Below, one piece after another: positions 23,960 to 36,900 of a stretch of 64,000 bases of DNA (positions within the stretch are counted from its first letter, which is position 1; every line of letters begins with the position of its first letter). A program made the translations under genes and the position numbers. The notes under the pieces were generated by a model, which searched no databases, was not told the origin of the DNA, and saw only the letters and a program-made list of their open reading frames with translations. The DNA is from Siderastrea siderea (lineage: Eukaryota > Cnidaria > Anthozoa > Scleractinia > Rhizangiidae): assembly GCA_964030785.1 (NCBI GenBank), contig OZ034968.1:50227230-50291229 (forward strand), written 5' to 3'.

Positions 23960-24680
23960 ATTAAAATTCACAGTGTGACAGCTGATGAATAAAGTATTTT
24001 TCGAATAACAGATCACCGGAGGATTTACTTCCATCAAAATCAAAACAAACTCTAAGCGATCACTTCAAGATTTGTCGTAATTTCACAGTAAAATTTGGAA
24101 CTTTATGTCAGCCTTGAAAATCGGGTTTAGTTTCTTCGGAAAACCTTTTCAAAGCAATGCAAAGAAAGGACTCTTATGGAACAATTCTCGCTGATCTTTG
24201 CAGAGCGGTTGGAGTCAAAGTTGTTCAAAACTTGGAGCTATTTCCGGACTGTATGCCTGTGCAATTGTTGTGCTCGGAAAATTCAGAATTTAGGGGCATT
24301 ATTGAAAGTTATTCGGAGTGCGATAGATAGCGAGTCTGCTGTTTCCCAAATTCTGCCAGAACAGTCTATCAACTTGTGTAAATGGCTGCTCCAAACTCTA
24401 TCAGGCAACAGTCCTTGTCGCAAGAATGTTCGTGTAGTTTCCTCCATGTCGGAAAAAGCTTGCCGCAAGTCTTTGAGATCTGCCATCGGATCAGGACAAA
24501 AATGATCTTGAGAGGAACTTCAGGTAAAAATAGTGGTAGTGAGAAGAATTCCCCGACCGAGAACCAGTTTGTTGTGTTCATGCGGGTCACGCTCAAATGT
24601 ACATACCTGATTTGATTGACGGATTTATCACTTGGCAATCAACACAATCATGCCGTGCCAATCAGGAAACTCCGTTCGTG
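23960..24680. other. Interior of MULE-like element
   Basis: About 0.7 kb of DNA between the LINE copy and the right terminal inverted repeat. Two opposed short frames at 24176-24615 have no recognised domain. Confidence 0.4.
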
Positions 24681-24857
24681 GACGAATGGGTTTTTCAAAA
24701 TTGTGGTGTTTGTGGGCAAGCGTTTCCTTTCCTTCCTTCCCCTGCCCCTCGTATTGTTTTGCGCTTGCCCCAATTTTCGTGTGTTCAAGAAGCGAAAAAT
24801 GCTTCAAAACTGTGGGGAGTCCTACGGAAACGCTTGCTACGCAGGCTAAGCTTCTTG

Positions 24858-25204
24858 CGAAATGTTTATCGTGGGAGTAACATGCTCAACACACTCATTG
24901 ACTGAGATAGCACAGGATTTCATGAAGGACTTGACTTCCAGGTCTGACTTCACTTCGGGATCATTGCTCTGTTTGACTAATGATACATTGGGTCCCATTG
25001 GCCACTGGTTTCCACAAGAACTCCGGCCCCGATAACCATCTCTTGCAATGGAGCCACTGGTCGGCGCTTGAACCACCTTGTATCATGCCAATGTGATTTG
25101 CAACAAAAGCGTGAAGCCAGCCTCATGTATTGCATTAGTGATGTACTGTCTGTCCAGAATGTAGACTTGTCACTTAACTGCATTTCGATCTCTCTTCTTA
25201 GCAT
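24858..25204 (-). pseudogene. BEL/Pao RNase H end and integrase start (broken)
   Basis: The minus strand reads QLSDKSTFWTDSTSLMQYMR, the FWTDS motif of BEL/Pao RNase H. In another frame come GRSSCGNQWPMGPNVSLVKQ and DPEVKSDLEVKSF, resembling the linker before the BEL integrase. It is cut at 24858 by the MULE-like element. Confidence 0.7.
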
Positions 25205-25609
25205 CTTTAAAATGAAGTGACTCGTAAAACAGAGCCAGCAGCGTTTCTGGTCTTTGTTATTTGGCTAAATATTGTGCATAGCAGCAAATTGTAAACTGGT
25301 CAACATTGCTCCGGCTTCGTCGATTGTCATTTCAGGAAACACTATTTCTGGAATATTTCTTCTCATGGGTACAGAACTATATCTTTTTACAAATCACATT
25401 TGGAGATTTAAAACTCTTCAAGACTGAGCAGAATTCCGAGCCATTGTCCGTCCTCTTTTCTCAAAATCTTGCAAAATTTTGCCAGCGTGAACTCCAATGA
25501 CCATCACCGTATTTTTTATTCGTCCACATAACAAGCCACATAAGATTGCTGTTACTTATAACGAACTGTTTGACAATTTATCAACTATAATAGCTTCGCT
25601 GACCTCTCA
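25205..25609. other. Unrecognised DNA within BEL remnant
   Basis: Should correspond to the RT-RNase H connection of the BEL element, but no motif could be read in any frame. Confidence 0.3.
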
Positions 25610-25912
25610 TCGTGGACTCAGTTACAAATCTCCGCATATTTAACATCTCATCAAGATCAAAGTTGTCTTGCCGAGATTACGGTTGTCTTGGCGGGATCAC
25701 CGATGTCTTAGCAAGATCACGCCGGAAAATGAAACTCGCGCTGGGACCCTTGCCAAGATCCTGGCCAAGATTTTTCTTGCCAAGATCCTGTCAGAATCTT
25801 GCCCGGGAAATTCTGTTCCTGGCAAGTTTTTTCATTTCCTGGCAAGATCCCTGCAGGGTACCAGATTCTTGGTGGGATCCCACCAGGATCCTGGTAGCCA
25901 TTTTACAAGGGC
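25610..25912. repeat. CCAAGATCCTGG repeat element
   Basis: Imperfect copies of CTTGCCAAGATCCTGGCAAGAT and GGATCCTGGTAGC, ending TAGCCATTTTACAAGGGCAC. The ACAAGGG terminus resembles the outer ends of the GATCTCGGCG arrays, so it may be a relative with another internal unit. It interrupts BEL pol right after GWDD. Confidence 0.6.
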
Positions 25913-26974
25913 ACCCGCTGCCAAACTATCAAATGATGTTCTTGGTTTTCGTCATCCTACCCAACCTTCTCCTTCCAGAGTTCTTGTATCAACACCTTGA
26001 CTGGGAGCATGTAGGGTGACAGGAATCTGAGAGGGTCAAACAGCGAGCTGATGGTGGAGAGAATTCCATGCTTGGTGGCTGGTTTGTTAGTGGACACTGA
26101 CGTAAAGCTGAAGACGTCTCTGTATCCCAATAAAGACCCAAGGTGCAGTTGATTGGCAGTCTCTCCAACTCGAGGTTAAGAGTTGGATTGGCCCTTTCTT
26201 GGGATAGAAGTGTAGATAGAACCTCTCTCCGGTTGCTCAGGAACTTGATCAGATGGAAACTGCCTTCTTCCAGCGTGGCAGTCAGCTTAACAGCCAGGGT
26301 AGTTGCCTGGTCCACCATCTGGATTGAGGAGGTTGTCGATGTAGAAACTACAGTGGACACTATCTGCAACCAAGTTTGCCGCAGGGCTTCACTTGAGCAG
26401 CAAGGGGAGGAAGTGGCACCAAATATGTGCAAGCGCATTTGATGCTCCTGAGGTTCCTCGTTAAAGTTTCCACTCCTCTGTAAGAATCCAAGGGTGTTGC
26501 AGTCTTCTTCAGGTACCTGTACTTGGTGGAACATCTGTTTCTTGTCTTCTTCTTCTTGTCAGCTAGGTTGTTGATGTAACCTGGGCCTTGCATGAGCTGG
26601 TCATTTAGATAAGTGCCTTTGAATTTCACAGCTGCATCAAACACCATGGGGATCTTGCCTGGTTTGTTTGGGTTAGTAACCGGGTGGTGAGGCAGGTACC
26701 AGATCTCTTCATTTCTTTGCTCAACGTTTTCTCTAGTAAGCTTGCAGGCATGGTGTTTGGCAACATAGCCATCAATGACTGAACAGTACTTTCTGTGTAC
26801 ATCCGTCTTGCTCCAGGCATCACTTAAGGTGACGGAGGCGTACTTCGGCCCATGGGTGATTGAAGGGGACGCTGGGGCAATCGTTTTTCCAAAGCATACC
26901 CATGCTATGGTGCCCTTTGCCTTTGAAATTGTGCTGTTGATGATCCATTCAGCATGCCTGTCTTTGACCGACAT
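25913..26974 (-). pseudogene. BEL/Pao reverse transcriptase (broken)
   Basis: Minus-strand motifs in order: WYLPHHPVTNPNKPGKIPMV and FDAAVKFKGTYLNDQLMQGP (finger/palm, BEL-typical), then in a shifted frame EEGSFHLIKFLSNRREVLST and LERLPINCTLGLYWDTETSS. Near 26080-25920 comes GILSTISSLFDPLRFLSPYM, the conserved BEL stretch after RT, and IQELWKEKVGWDD. The YxDD catalytic loop should fall near 26,380-26,300 but is scrambled. Multiple frameshifts make it a pseudogene. Confidence 0.85.
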
Positions 26975-27269
26975 AGCCTTTTAGGGTTCAGAGATTCCAA
27001 CTTCCAGAACAGTTCCACATGCTGGTTGAGTGACGTGTCACTGATTGTTGTATGGATGTGGTGAACATCATAGTGCTGCTGTGGTGTTGTGTCCCCAGTT
27101 CTGCCAAGAATGGCGAAGCCAAGACAGGAACAAATCGCAACAGGATCGTTTGGATTTCCATGTTGAACCTCCCGGGGGATGAATACCTTGGGACAAGTAC
27201 ATTGGTTCCTAGGATCAATGAGTCCTTCTGCTGTTCAACGTACGGGACGGGAACATCCTAAAGATGCCG

Positions 27270-27701
27270 TCATCTTGCCTTGTTGGTGGCAATGCATTGG
27301 TGATGCAATGGAATGTTTAGTTCTTTCCCGGACCACACTCCTTGTAGTTGGAGCTGTTGGGGCAGTTCGTCGATAAGGGATTCCACTGCAAGGTCGACCC
27401 TTTCTCCTTCATGAGTCTCCTTGTGATTGCTCCCAGTCGAGAAGACCAAACGGTCTGGTTGGCCACTAAGTCCCAGGGACTTAATGAGTGACGGGTTCAC
27501 AAGAGTGATTTCAGATCGAGAGTCCAGCATAGTGCAAATGGTTACAGTTAATTCATTACAGCCAACCACTTGCAGGGGTACGATCTGTAGGAGGATGGTG
27601 CGTGAGTTCGTGGTTCTGATAGTGGTGCAGGAGGTAGCCGAGGCTGTGGCATCAACCTCTGCAGCCAGGCCGTCTCTAGTGTGGTCTTCTAGTACAGTCA
27701 C
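27270..27701 (-). pseudogene. BEL/Pao aspartic protease region
   Basis: The frame reads TVTICTMLDSRSEITLVNPS and LIKSLGL. This is the retropepsin active-site context, but with DSR where D-S/T-G is expected, so the catalytic Gly is replaced. SLIDELPQQLQLQGVWSG follows. Upstream and downstream frames agree with the order gag-protease-RT. Confidence 0.75.
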
Positions 27702-27827
27702 ATGAAGCTGTGTTAAGTGAAGGAGGGAGTGGTGGAATACACAGCATCGTTTGACTCGGCATCTAACAGAGCTCAGACAGGTGTTTGATGAGTGTTCAGT
27801 GCCCTTGAGGCAGTTAAGAAAGTTTCT

Positions 27828-28285
27828 TCAAGGAGTCAAGGACATCCTCCCTTGCAGAGTCTTTCCCTCGACTGCTTTGTATTGGTAGAGTGGATGTGCT
27901 TGACCACAGCAGCGACAGTTATTTGTACTCCCCTTTCCATTCTTCTTGAGGTACTTGGACGGGTGCATGTCAGGCTTGCCGGTTTTGCTGATTGAGATTG
28001 TCGTAAATTTTGGTGCATCAAATTTCCCATTGGGCAGTGCCCTTTTATTCTTGAGAGGGTTGAAGAAGCTGAGCTGCTGCAGTTTGCTTCTGATAGGAAG
28101 CCAGGGTCGGGAATTGCTGGCCGTTTGCTTCCAGGTTGTAGGCCAGTGCAGCGAACCTCCATGGAGTGGCTTTGGTGGAAGCTCTGTCATGCAGACATTG
28201 TTGCCTTGATTAATTTGCGACAGGCAGTTTGTGAATGTTAGGGTAGTGAAGGCCCTTGTGGCACGATCAGCAAATCTCTTTAGAA
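27828..28285 (-). pseudogene. BEL/Pao gag C-terminal part with zinc knuckle
   Basis: The minus strand from 28285 reads KRFADRATRAFTTLTFTNCL and ELPPKPLHGGSLHWP, typical of the gag middle. It ends with a CCHC-like knuckle, CRCCGQAHPLYQY, in which the last Cys is Tyr. The frame is cut at 28285 by the foldback element and resumes in register on its far side at 37450. Confidence 0.75.
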
Positions 28286-28329
28286 CAGGGGTCTATCTAG
28301 TTTTGCAGTGTTTTTTAATTTTTGCAGTA

Positions 28330-28575
28330 CGATTTTTCACGATTATTTATCGGCAAATGCGTTCTTTGTCCCTAATAATCGTGAAAAGAGGTACTTTGTA
28401 GTTATTAATCGAGAAACACGGGAACTGCGATTAATAATCGTGCATCTTACAGTTAATAATCGTAAACCCCACGATTATTAACTACGTCTGACAGATTCTA
28501 CAGTTAATAATCGTACATTGCGCGATTATTAATCGCAAGTGACGGTCGATGTAGTTATTAATCGCAAGTTGCTGA
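28330..28575. repeat. ATTAATAATCG subterminal repeats, left arm, outer copy
   Basis: About ten copies of TTAATAATCG/CGATTATTAA in both orientations next to the left terminus, mirrored at 37165-37405. Such arrays are candidate transposase-binding sites. Confidence 0.8.
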
Positions 28576-30025
28576 CCATGGGTGAAAAGACCATAGAAAA
28601 ACACATTTGACTTTACCAGCCGCCATTGCGAAAGAAAATTCAAACCCAAGCAGAACTCTTCACGGGGCTTGTTGTAAAATAAAAACAACGAAATTTGGTT
28701 CTTGAAGTGACAAAGTCTCCTCGCGTATTTAGTTTTACTTCGGTAAGTCGTTTAGAAATGGTATTTTCCTTTTCTTTCTCTCTTCGACAAAGCACGACGC
28801 GAGCAAGATCGAGGAAGTCATGGATAAGAACAGCGCGTGACAGATGCATGCCGAGTGAGTGATTTAAAATTGTCAACTTCCAAACGACACTGAACTCTTC
28901 AAAATCTCCAATACAGGAAAGGAAAATAACTATTTCATCAATCGAAAGTTCAATTCATTTTTCACTCGAATATTTTTTTCGATATGACATTTTTTTAATG
29001 CGAACAATCACACGAACAAAACCATCGTGATCCGATGCAAAGCGAGCGATACAAAGAAAAGTGATTAACCCTCATGAAACGGCACTCCTTCAACCACCTA
29101 AACACACAAGGAAATCACATAACCATTATACAAAAGATAAATTTATTTGCTTGGACATTTCAACAACTTGACTTTGTTTGTTTTTCTTTTCATGTCAACA
29201 ATCTGGCAACCATAATTTCAAACGCCGTAAAACTGAAAGCCGTGCCTGAAATTCACAAATTGATCACGACGTAAACAAACCATTATAATAAGAAAACGCG
29301 TCAGAAATTTCGCAGTGGAAAGGAGTTTTATTAATCACTTTTGAATCCTTACATATTCTGATTGAACATAAAATAATTTTCCAGCGCAAACATTTCCATT
29401 CACGAGCGGAAAAACCAAAAGCCACAAAAAGGTCCAACTTAGGGTTATTAACTACGCTTGTACTTATATAGCTGCAGTGGTTGCATTTTCAGGTTATGAA
29501 AAGTATTTTCAGGTTAGCAATGCAATAATTGTATAATAGCTTCGTTCTCCTTCTTCAAGTGACCGTTCACATAACCACAACGGAAAAGAACACAACGGAA
29601 AAGAACTCTATTTATAGCCCTTCGGTATTCCTTTCGCCGCGAGTTGAAATTGAAATATGAGAACATGCCGTGTAATGATGTGATATGCAAATTTCATTTA
29701 GAATATTCGCTTAATACGTTTCGCTTTGTGTTTGCAAAAAGCTGGTTTGGTGGAAGAGTGTTAAACTGTCTCCAAAAGAAACGTTTTATAGCATGAACTC
29801 CGATCCAAAGGCATAGCAGTGTCACACAACACGCGGGGATTAGGCTCAGCCGCTACTGATCTGGCTAGGCTTCAGGAACTGAAAGGAAAGCTTACGTTTT
29901 CAAATTTTTCCTCGTAAATATTCCACCGAGCGAAACTGTTTCATGGATGTTCTTTTCAACCACGCACAATATTCAACGTTCCGTTTTTCGTTTTACGTTT
30001 CGAAGCCAAGGTCAGCTCTCTTGTC

Positions 30026-30520
30026 GTTCGTACATCTTACAGTTAATTAATCGTAAACCCCACGAATATTAACTACGTTTGACAGATTCTACAGTTAATA
30101 ATCGTACATTGCGCGAGTATTAGTCCCACGTGACGGTCAATGTAGTTAGTTATTAATCGCGGGTTGCTGACCGTGGACAATAAGAGAATTGAAAAACAAA
30201 TCTGACTTGACCCGCCGCCACTACGAGAAACAGAACTCTTCATAGGGCTTGTTGTAAAATAAAAACAACGAAAGTTGGTTCTTATACTGACAGTCTCCCT
30301 GTGAGTTTAGTGTTATGGACGGTATTTTCTTTTCTTTTTCTCTTCGATGAAGCACAACACGAGCGGGATCTAAGAAGCCATGGACAAGAACAGCGCGATA
30401 GATGCAAATTGAGCGATTAAATTGACAATTAAAAGCAAACTGAGCTCTTCAAGTCCTTCAATACAGGAAAGGAAAATAACTATTTCAGCATTCGAAAGTT
30501 CGACTCATTTTCACTCGAAT
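30026..30520. repeat. Second internal copy of subterminal module, left arm
   Basis: Starting CGTACATCTTACAG, this segment repeats the module of 28437-28960 in the same orientation, including the TTAATAATCG cluster and GGGCTTGTTGTAAAATAAAA, but diverged. It is mirrored at about 35215-35705 in the right arm, so the module exists four times in the element. Confidence 0.7.
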
Positions 30521-31788
30521 ATTTCTTCTGTTTCGTGGGTTTAATGTTCAAACACGCACTTGTCGAAGCAAATGAACTGCAAACAAGTCAAATTTATTTC
30601 GTCAAAAATGGCGAAATATTTTTTGTTGTTTAATAAAACTATACAAACTAACAAAACGTTTTAAACTATCTGTTTTAAGCGGCTAAGACATCGAGACTTC
30701 ATGCATCATAATTTAAGTCATAACTTTTCAACCACTCTAATCTCCGAGTCAATGGCGCCAAATTTCGTTTTGCGCGGGAAAATCAGAACATGGAAAGCCA
30801 AGCAAAGCTAAGTCAAAACTGACAGCGTAATGGATTGTTTACAAGCATTACAATCCATTTACCTGGTAATCAGACTAATCCTGCTTATAATAAGGAAAAT
30901 AGGCTTACCTCTGTTATTGGCGCCGTTTACACGTGTAAACGTACTACAGAATTCGGGCCATGTCCATTACGCAAATTACTCTTCTTAACAAGTCCGGTCC
31001 TTTAAATTGCGTTCTTCAATTGTCACCAGTGATTTAAGTAGCTGTTTAATGAGTTCATTTGACGTATACGTATGTTTTACAAGCCTCTACTTCTTACATG
31101 TTGCAGAGAACAGTCTTTGACAATCTTTCTGTCTTTGCAAATAGTCCCCGCCGATGGATTCATTTCAGTTTCTGTCCATTTGAAGTTGGCCTTTGTAGTC
31201 AGGAAAAAATTCGTCGAGTCGAAAACATTCAACCGAGAGGTCCGACACATGGAGTATTTTCTTGCCCTATTCTTTAAACAGTGTGCTGTGCATAAACTTA
31301 CTAATTTAAACAGTTGACTTGCTACTGAGATTTCAACAGGAGTGAACGAAAGCACGTTGAGTCGGCAGATGTTTATACTGAAGTGAACCGGCAGTTCTTT
31401 GACCGCATTGAATTCAAGCTGCCGTAACTTTCCCTCTCAAGACAGTCTCATTGTAAATTTAAAATTTCACTAAGCCTTAGGCTTGGTTCATTTCTACCGG
31501 CAGAATTACCAGCAAAATAAGCAGCCCTCGTTGTGACCTGATTCTCCAAAGTTCAGTGCCTAGAATGTCCACTTTGACAGATCAAGGTAGCAGGCGAGTC
31601 TACAGTAACCAGTTAGAGCGCTAGTTGTCAAAATGTGACCAATCACAGCGCTAGCTGTTTAGCTAGCTGTCAAAGTTGTATTCCACGGCAAAAAGAACCC
31701 ATTTAAGTGTTGTGGGTCACGAAAAGAAGTTCGAAAAAGGATGCGTCGTCCAGTCAGTGAGTTGACTGGACAACACGCGCGGAACAAG

Positions 31789-33815
31789 ACTGGCTATCGA
31801 CTACCAAAGCGCCAACCAAAATTGCACGGATTGCTGAGCCGAGTCTGTGCAACTCAGGATCTCCGTAACAGTTTGAAGTCACCTCGCTCAAAAGTCAATC
31901 TTTCCGAAACGATTCGACCACAGAACGTTCAAATGATGTAGCCCCTTGCTTTATTCTGATTCGTGACTCTACTTAAAACCGAGAGTTGTTCTAATCAGAA
32001 CGAGTTGTAAATGCTGTCCAGCCGTGAGTGCATGACATGGCTTGAATGCGTACGAGATGAGGTTATGGTAGTCGTATTAATTAGGTAATTAACCATTGTC
32101 TTCATTTTTATTTTGCAGTTGAGAGGATGTATTCAGGAAGTGATAACATACATTGAAGCAAGAGAAACATCTTAGTTTAGAACGTTTAGACAGTATAGTT
32201 TATATTAGCCAAGTTAGGACAAAATTTGGTGGTTGCATTGTCGTGCAACGAGATAGTCTAACAAACCGCTAGGTAGTCCGAAACAAGACAAACTTCTTAC
32301 TAACTGAACGCAAAGGCCGTACTGGGGAATATTGGCCCGAGGTCGTGGCAGTACGGACCGAGCGCAGCGAGGTCCATACAAAAACGACCGGGACTTGCTC
32401 GGGACCTCAGTACGGTCCCGAGCAAGTGAAGTTAGTAAGTAGTTTATTATATGGCATCATTTTTCTAGCCTGCGTGCAGACGTCTCCTATTTCCTTCCAC
32501 CCGCGGGTGGAAGGAAATAGGAGACGTCTGCAGGCTACAGGCTACATTTTTCCTACGAAACAACACTTCCGGTAGTTCATTCAAGTCAATTTCCGGCGCG
32601 ATGTCAAGGAGAGAAGCCAGCGATTTTAACTGGCTTTCGAATCAGTTTGATGATCGTTGCTGTCGATCGGCGAAAACTTGCGTGGCTCTTGAATGAAAAC
32701 TGCTCTGCTTCTAATATATGTGTCAGTTTTTCGTCGTCCTCTACAACACAAGACAGTTTTATTTGAAAATACGTCTTCGTTATGGGCGGAGACAATTTGG
32801 GAAAAAGAAGAATAATGAAAAGGCCGCGATAAAATCTCAGAAACGTGCTTCTCAAACTGGAAATTGTGGCAGCGTGTTAGTCCGTAATGTAAACGGAGGA
32901 ACACTCGAACTTAAGAAAAAAAGACACTGGAAATTACCTCTCCATCAAATACTGCAAGTTGTTTGCTTCAGTGGCTTTATGGAGAACTTTGTGGATGCTG
33001 AGAGCAAATTTTTGTCTCACCTAACAAAGTTGTTTTTAGGGCGAGCGACAGCAAGAGCGAACTTGTGAACAAGCTAAACTTATTTTCAAGGATGTCCACT
33101 GCAAGAGCAAAAATCTCGCTGAGGAATCAAGGTACACTGTTAGTTTAATACATGAACGTGTAGCTTTAATTTGTTCCGTGTGGAAAACGCTGACTGAAGC
33201 GATGGCCAATATTAAACTAGACAAGAACATGATCGTTTTCTTTCGATTTACAGTTGCTGATAAAAGCCGTTTGCTAGTTGTTTTGCAGTTTTCAGTTTTG
33301 TTTTGCCGAGAGGTTTTCTTGTGAGAAACGTACTCTTTTGTTAATGCTGAATTTTATTGTTTAAGTGTTGGCCAATTTACGCGGCTCTTTACAGCTTACA
33401 GTCTAATAGCCGTACAAGAAAACAATCAACACACACAGTCACTGAAGAGCGTTGGCCATGCTTTTTGATTCACTGCTGGCAAGTGTTTTGCTTATATCAA
33501 AAAGTCGGTAAAGTTGATTGAAGAGCGCTTTTTCTAAACAGGGGTGTTTACCTCGTTCATTCCGGTTTTGTACCAGCTCCAAACCTTTCCTTTTTTAATC
33601 TTCTTGCATTTTCGGAGTTTGAATTTTGCGGGAGCAGGAGCGCGAAAACAAAAATATCCAAAAAGGACCGTTTCCATAGTAATGGTCCATACTGTAAAAT
33701 CCCGACCGAAAACTACCCAATAAGAACACTCGATTTAGACTGGAGAATTGCTTTTCATATAATAAAATGAATTATTTACGGTCCATCGGAATTCGCATCA
33801 GACACATACACACAC
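31789..33815. other. Loop of the 9.2 kb foldback
   Basis: It contains an inverted pair near 32290-32445 (ACTTCTTACTAACT and AGTTAGTAAGTAG flanking CAGTACGG/CCGTACTG elements) and a perfect palindrome at 32476-32531. The reading frame 32718-33068 (116 codons) has no recognised domain. Confidence 0.5.
32476..32531. repeat. Perfect 56 bp palindrome
   Basis: GCAGACGTCTCCTATTTCC and its complement meet at CCCGCGGG. Flanking AGCCTGC/GCAGGCT extends the symmetry imperfectly. Likely a short foldback MITE. Confidence 0.8.
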
Positions 33816-33838
33816 TTGTTCCGCGCACGTGTTGTTCA

Positions 33839-33985
33839 GGCCCCAGTTGTTCAAAAGTTGGATAGCGCTATCCACCGGATAAATCACTATCCAGTGGATA
33901 ACGCAATCGGTTTCCCTAATACTTATCCGCTGGATAGTGGTTTATCCGGTGGATAGTGCTATCCAACTTTTGAACAACTGGGGCC
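33839..33985. mobile_element. 147 bp MITE in right arm of foldback
   Basis: The ends GGCCCCAGTTGTTCAAAAGT and its complement form long inverted repeats rich in GGATA/TATCC. The left arm lacks it at the equivalent position (near 31770), giving an empty-site comparison. Confidence 0.8.
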
Positions 33986-36900
33986 AGTCAACTCACTGAC
34001 TGGCCGACGCATCCTTTTTCGAACTTTTTCTCGTGACCCGAGCGACTTGGACAACACTTAAATGGGTTCTTTTTCCCTTGGAATAAAACTTTGACAGCTA
34101 GCTAAACAGCTAGCGCTGTGATTATAGTCACATTTTGACAGCTACCTTGATCTGTCAAAGTGGACATTCGAAGCATTGAACTTTGGAGAATCAGATCACA
34201 ACGAGGGCTGCTTATTTTGCTCGTAATTTTGCCGGTAGAAATTAACCAAGCTAAGACTTAGTGAAATTTTAAATTTCCAATGAGACTGTCTTGAAAGGGA
34301 AAGTTTAATACGGCAGCTTGAATTCAATGCGATCAAAGAACTGCTGGTTCACTTCAGTATAAACATCTGCCGACTCAACGTGCTTTCGTGCACTGCTGTT
34401 GAAATCTCTGTGGCAAGTCAACTGTTTACAGGACACAGTTTAAAGAATAGGGCAGTAAAATACTCCATGTGTCGGACTTCTCGTTTGAATGTTTTCGACT
34501 CGAACGAAGAATTTTTTCTGACAAAGGCCAACTTGAAATCGATAGAAACTGAAATGAATCCATCGGCGGGAACTATTTGCAAAGACAGAAAGAGTGTCAA
34601 GGACTGTTCTCTGCAACATGGAAGAAGTGGAGGCTTGGAAAACATACGTCAAATGAACTCATTGAACAGCTATTTAAATCACTGGTGACAATTGAAGAAC
34701 GAATTTGAAGGACCGGACTTGTTAAGAAGAGTAATTTGCGTACTGGACATGGCCCGAAATCAGTGCAAACGGCGCCAATAACAGAGAGGTAAGCCTATTT
34801 TCTTTATAATAAGCGGGATTAGTCTGATTACCAGGTTAATGGATTGTAACGCTTGTAAACAATCCATTACGTTGTCCGTTTTGACTCAGCTTGCTTGCCT
34901 TTCCGTGTTCTGATTTTTCCCGCGCAAAACGAAATTTGGCGCCATTGACTCGGAGATTAGAGTGGTTGAAAAGTTATGACTTAAATTATGATGCATGAAG
35001 TCTCGATGTCTTAGCCGCTTAAAACAGATAGTTTAAAACGTTTTGTTAGTTTGTATAGTTTTATTAAACAACAAAAAAACTTTTCGCCATTTTTGACGAA
35101 ATAAATTTGACTCATTTGCAGTTCATTTGCTTCGACGAGTGCGTGTTTGAACAATAAACCCACGAAACAGAAGAATAAATATTCGAGTGAAAATGAGTCG
35201 AACTTTCGAATGCTGAAGTAGTTATTTTCCTTTCCTGTATTGAAGGACTTGAAGAGCTCAGTTTCGTTTTTAGGTTGCCAATTTAATTGCTCAATTTGCA
35301 TCTATCGCGCTGTTCTTGTCCATGGCTTCTTAGATCTCGCTCGTGTCGTCCTTCGTCGAAGAGAGAAAGAAAAGGAAAATACCACCATTACGTGTAAACA
35401 ACTTACCGAAATAACACTAAACACGCGAGGAGACTTTGTCACTTTAAGAACCAACTTTCGGTGTTTTTATTTTACAGCAAGCCTCATAAAGAGTTTGTTT
35501 CTCGTGGTGGCGGCGGGTCAAGTCATTTTGGTTTTTCAATTCTCTTTTTGCCCACGGTCAGCAACACGCGATTAATAACTAACTACATTGACCGTCACTT
35601 GCGATTTTAAGATAATCGCGCAATGTACGATTATTAACTGTAGAATCTGTCAAACGTAGTTAATATTCGTGGGGTTTACGATTATTAACTGTAAGATGTA
35701 CGAACGACAAGAGAGCTGACATTGGCTTCGAAACGTAAGACGAAAAACGGAACGTTGAATATTGTGCGTGGTTGAAAAGAAGATCCATGAAACAGTTTCG
35801 CTCGGTGGAATATTTACGAAGAAAAATTTGAAAACGTAAGCTTTCTTTTCAGTCCCTGAAGCCTCACCAGATCAGTAGCGGGTGAGACTAATCCCCGCGT
35901 GTTGTGTAACACTGCTATGAACTCCAGAGTTCACGTCGACTACATTTGGATCGGAGTTCATGCTATAAAACGTTACTTTTGGAGACAGTTTAACACTCTT
36001 CCACCAAACCAACTTTTTGCAAACACAAAGCGAAACGTATTAAGCGAATATTCTCAATGAAATTTGCATATCACATCATTAGACGGCATGTTCTCATATT
36101 TCAATTTCAACTCGCGGCGAAAGGAATACCGAAGGGCTATAAATAGAGTTCTTTTCCGTTGTGGTTATGTGAACGGTCACCTAAAGAAGGAGAACGAAGC
36201 TATTATACAATTATTGCATTGCTAACCTGAAAATACTTTTCATAACCTGAAAATGCAACCACTGCAGCTATAGAAGTACAAGCGTAGTTAATAACCCTTG
36301 GACCTTTTTGTGGCTTTTGGTTTTTCCGCTCGTGAATGGAAATGTTTGCGCTGGAAAATTATTTTATGTTCAATCAGAATATGTAAGGATTCAAAAGTGA
36401 TTAATAAAACTCCTTTCCACTGCGAAATTTCCGACGCGTTTTCTTATTATAATGGTTTGTTTACGTCGTGATCAATTTGTGAATTTCAGGCACGGCTTTC
36501 AGTTTTACGGCGTTTGAAATTATGGTTGCCAGATTGTTGACATGAAAAGAAAAACAAACAAAGTCAAGTTGTTGAAATGTCCAAGCAAATAAATTTATCT
36601 TTTGTATAATGGTTATGTGATTTCCTTGTGTGTTTAGGTGGTTGAAGGAGTGCCGTTTCATGAGGGTTAATCACTTTTCTTTGTATCGCTCGCTTTGCAT
36701 CGGATCACGATGGTTTTGTTCGTGTGATTGTTCGCATTAAAAAAATGTCATATCGAAAAAAATATTCGAGTGAAAAATGAATTGAACTTTCGATTGATGA
36801 AATAGTTATTTTCCTTTCCTGTATTGGAGATTTTGAAGAGTTCAGTGTCGTTTGGAAGTTGACAATTTTAAATCACTCACTCGGCATGCATCTGTCACGC

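Larger units (their letters stand above)
21610..24848. mobile_element. MULE-like non-autonomous DNA element with LINE inside
   Basis: The terminal inverted repeats are roughly 180 bp long. The left end starts TAGCCTGTGTAGCAAACATT and the right end is the complement of TAGCCTGCGTAGCAAGCGTT. Perfect 9 bp direct copies AGCTTCTTG flank it (21601-21609, 24849-24857), the duplication length typical of Mutator-like elements. About 2.14 kb of the interior is a later LINE insertion (21807-23950). The remainder, about 1.1 kb, encodes no recognisable transposase. Confidence 0.7.

Noticed and set aside
28330..28575. TTAATAATCG cluster as a CRISPR-like array
   Set aside because: Copies occur in both orientations with irregular spacing and no unique spacers; they are subterminal transposon repeats.
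29074..29274. A 66-codon frame identical to one at 36461-36661, suggesting a conserved gene
   Set aside because: The two are mirror copies in the foldback arms; identity is at the DNA level and the frame has no recognised motif.
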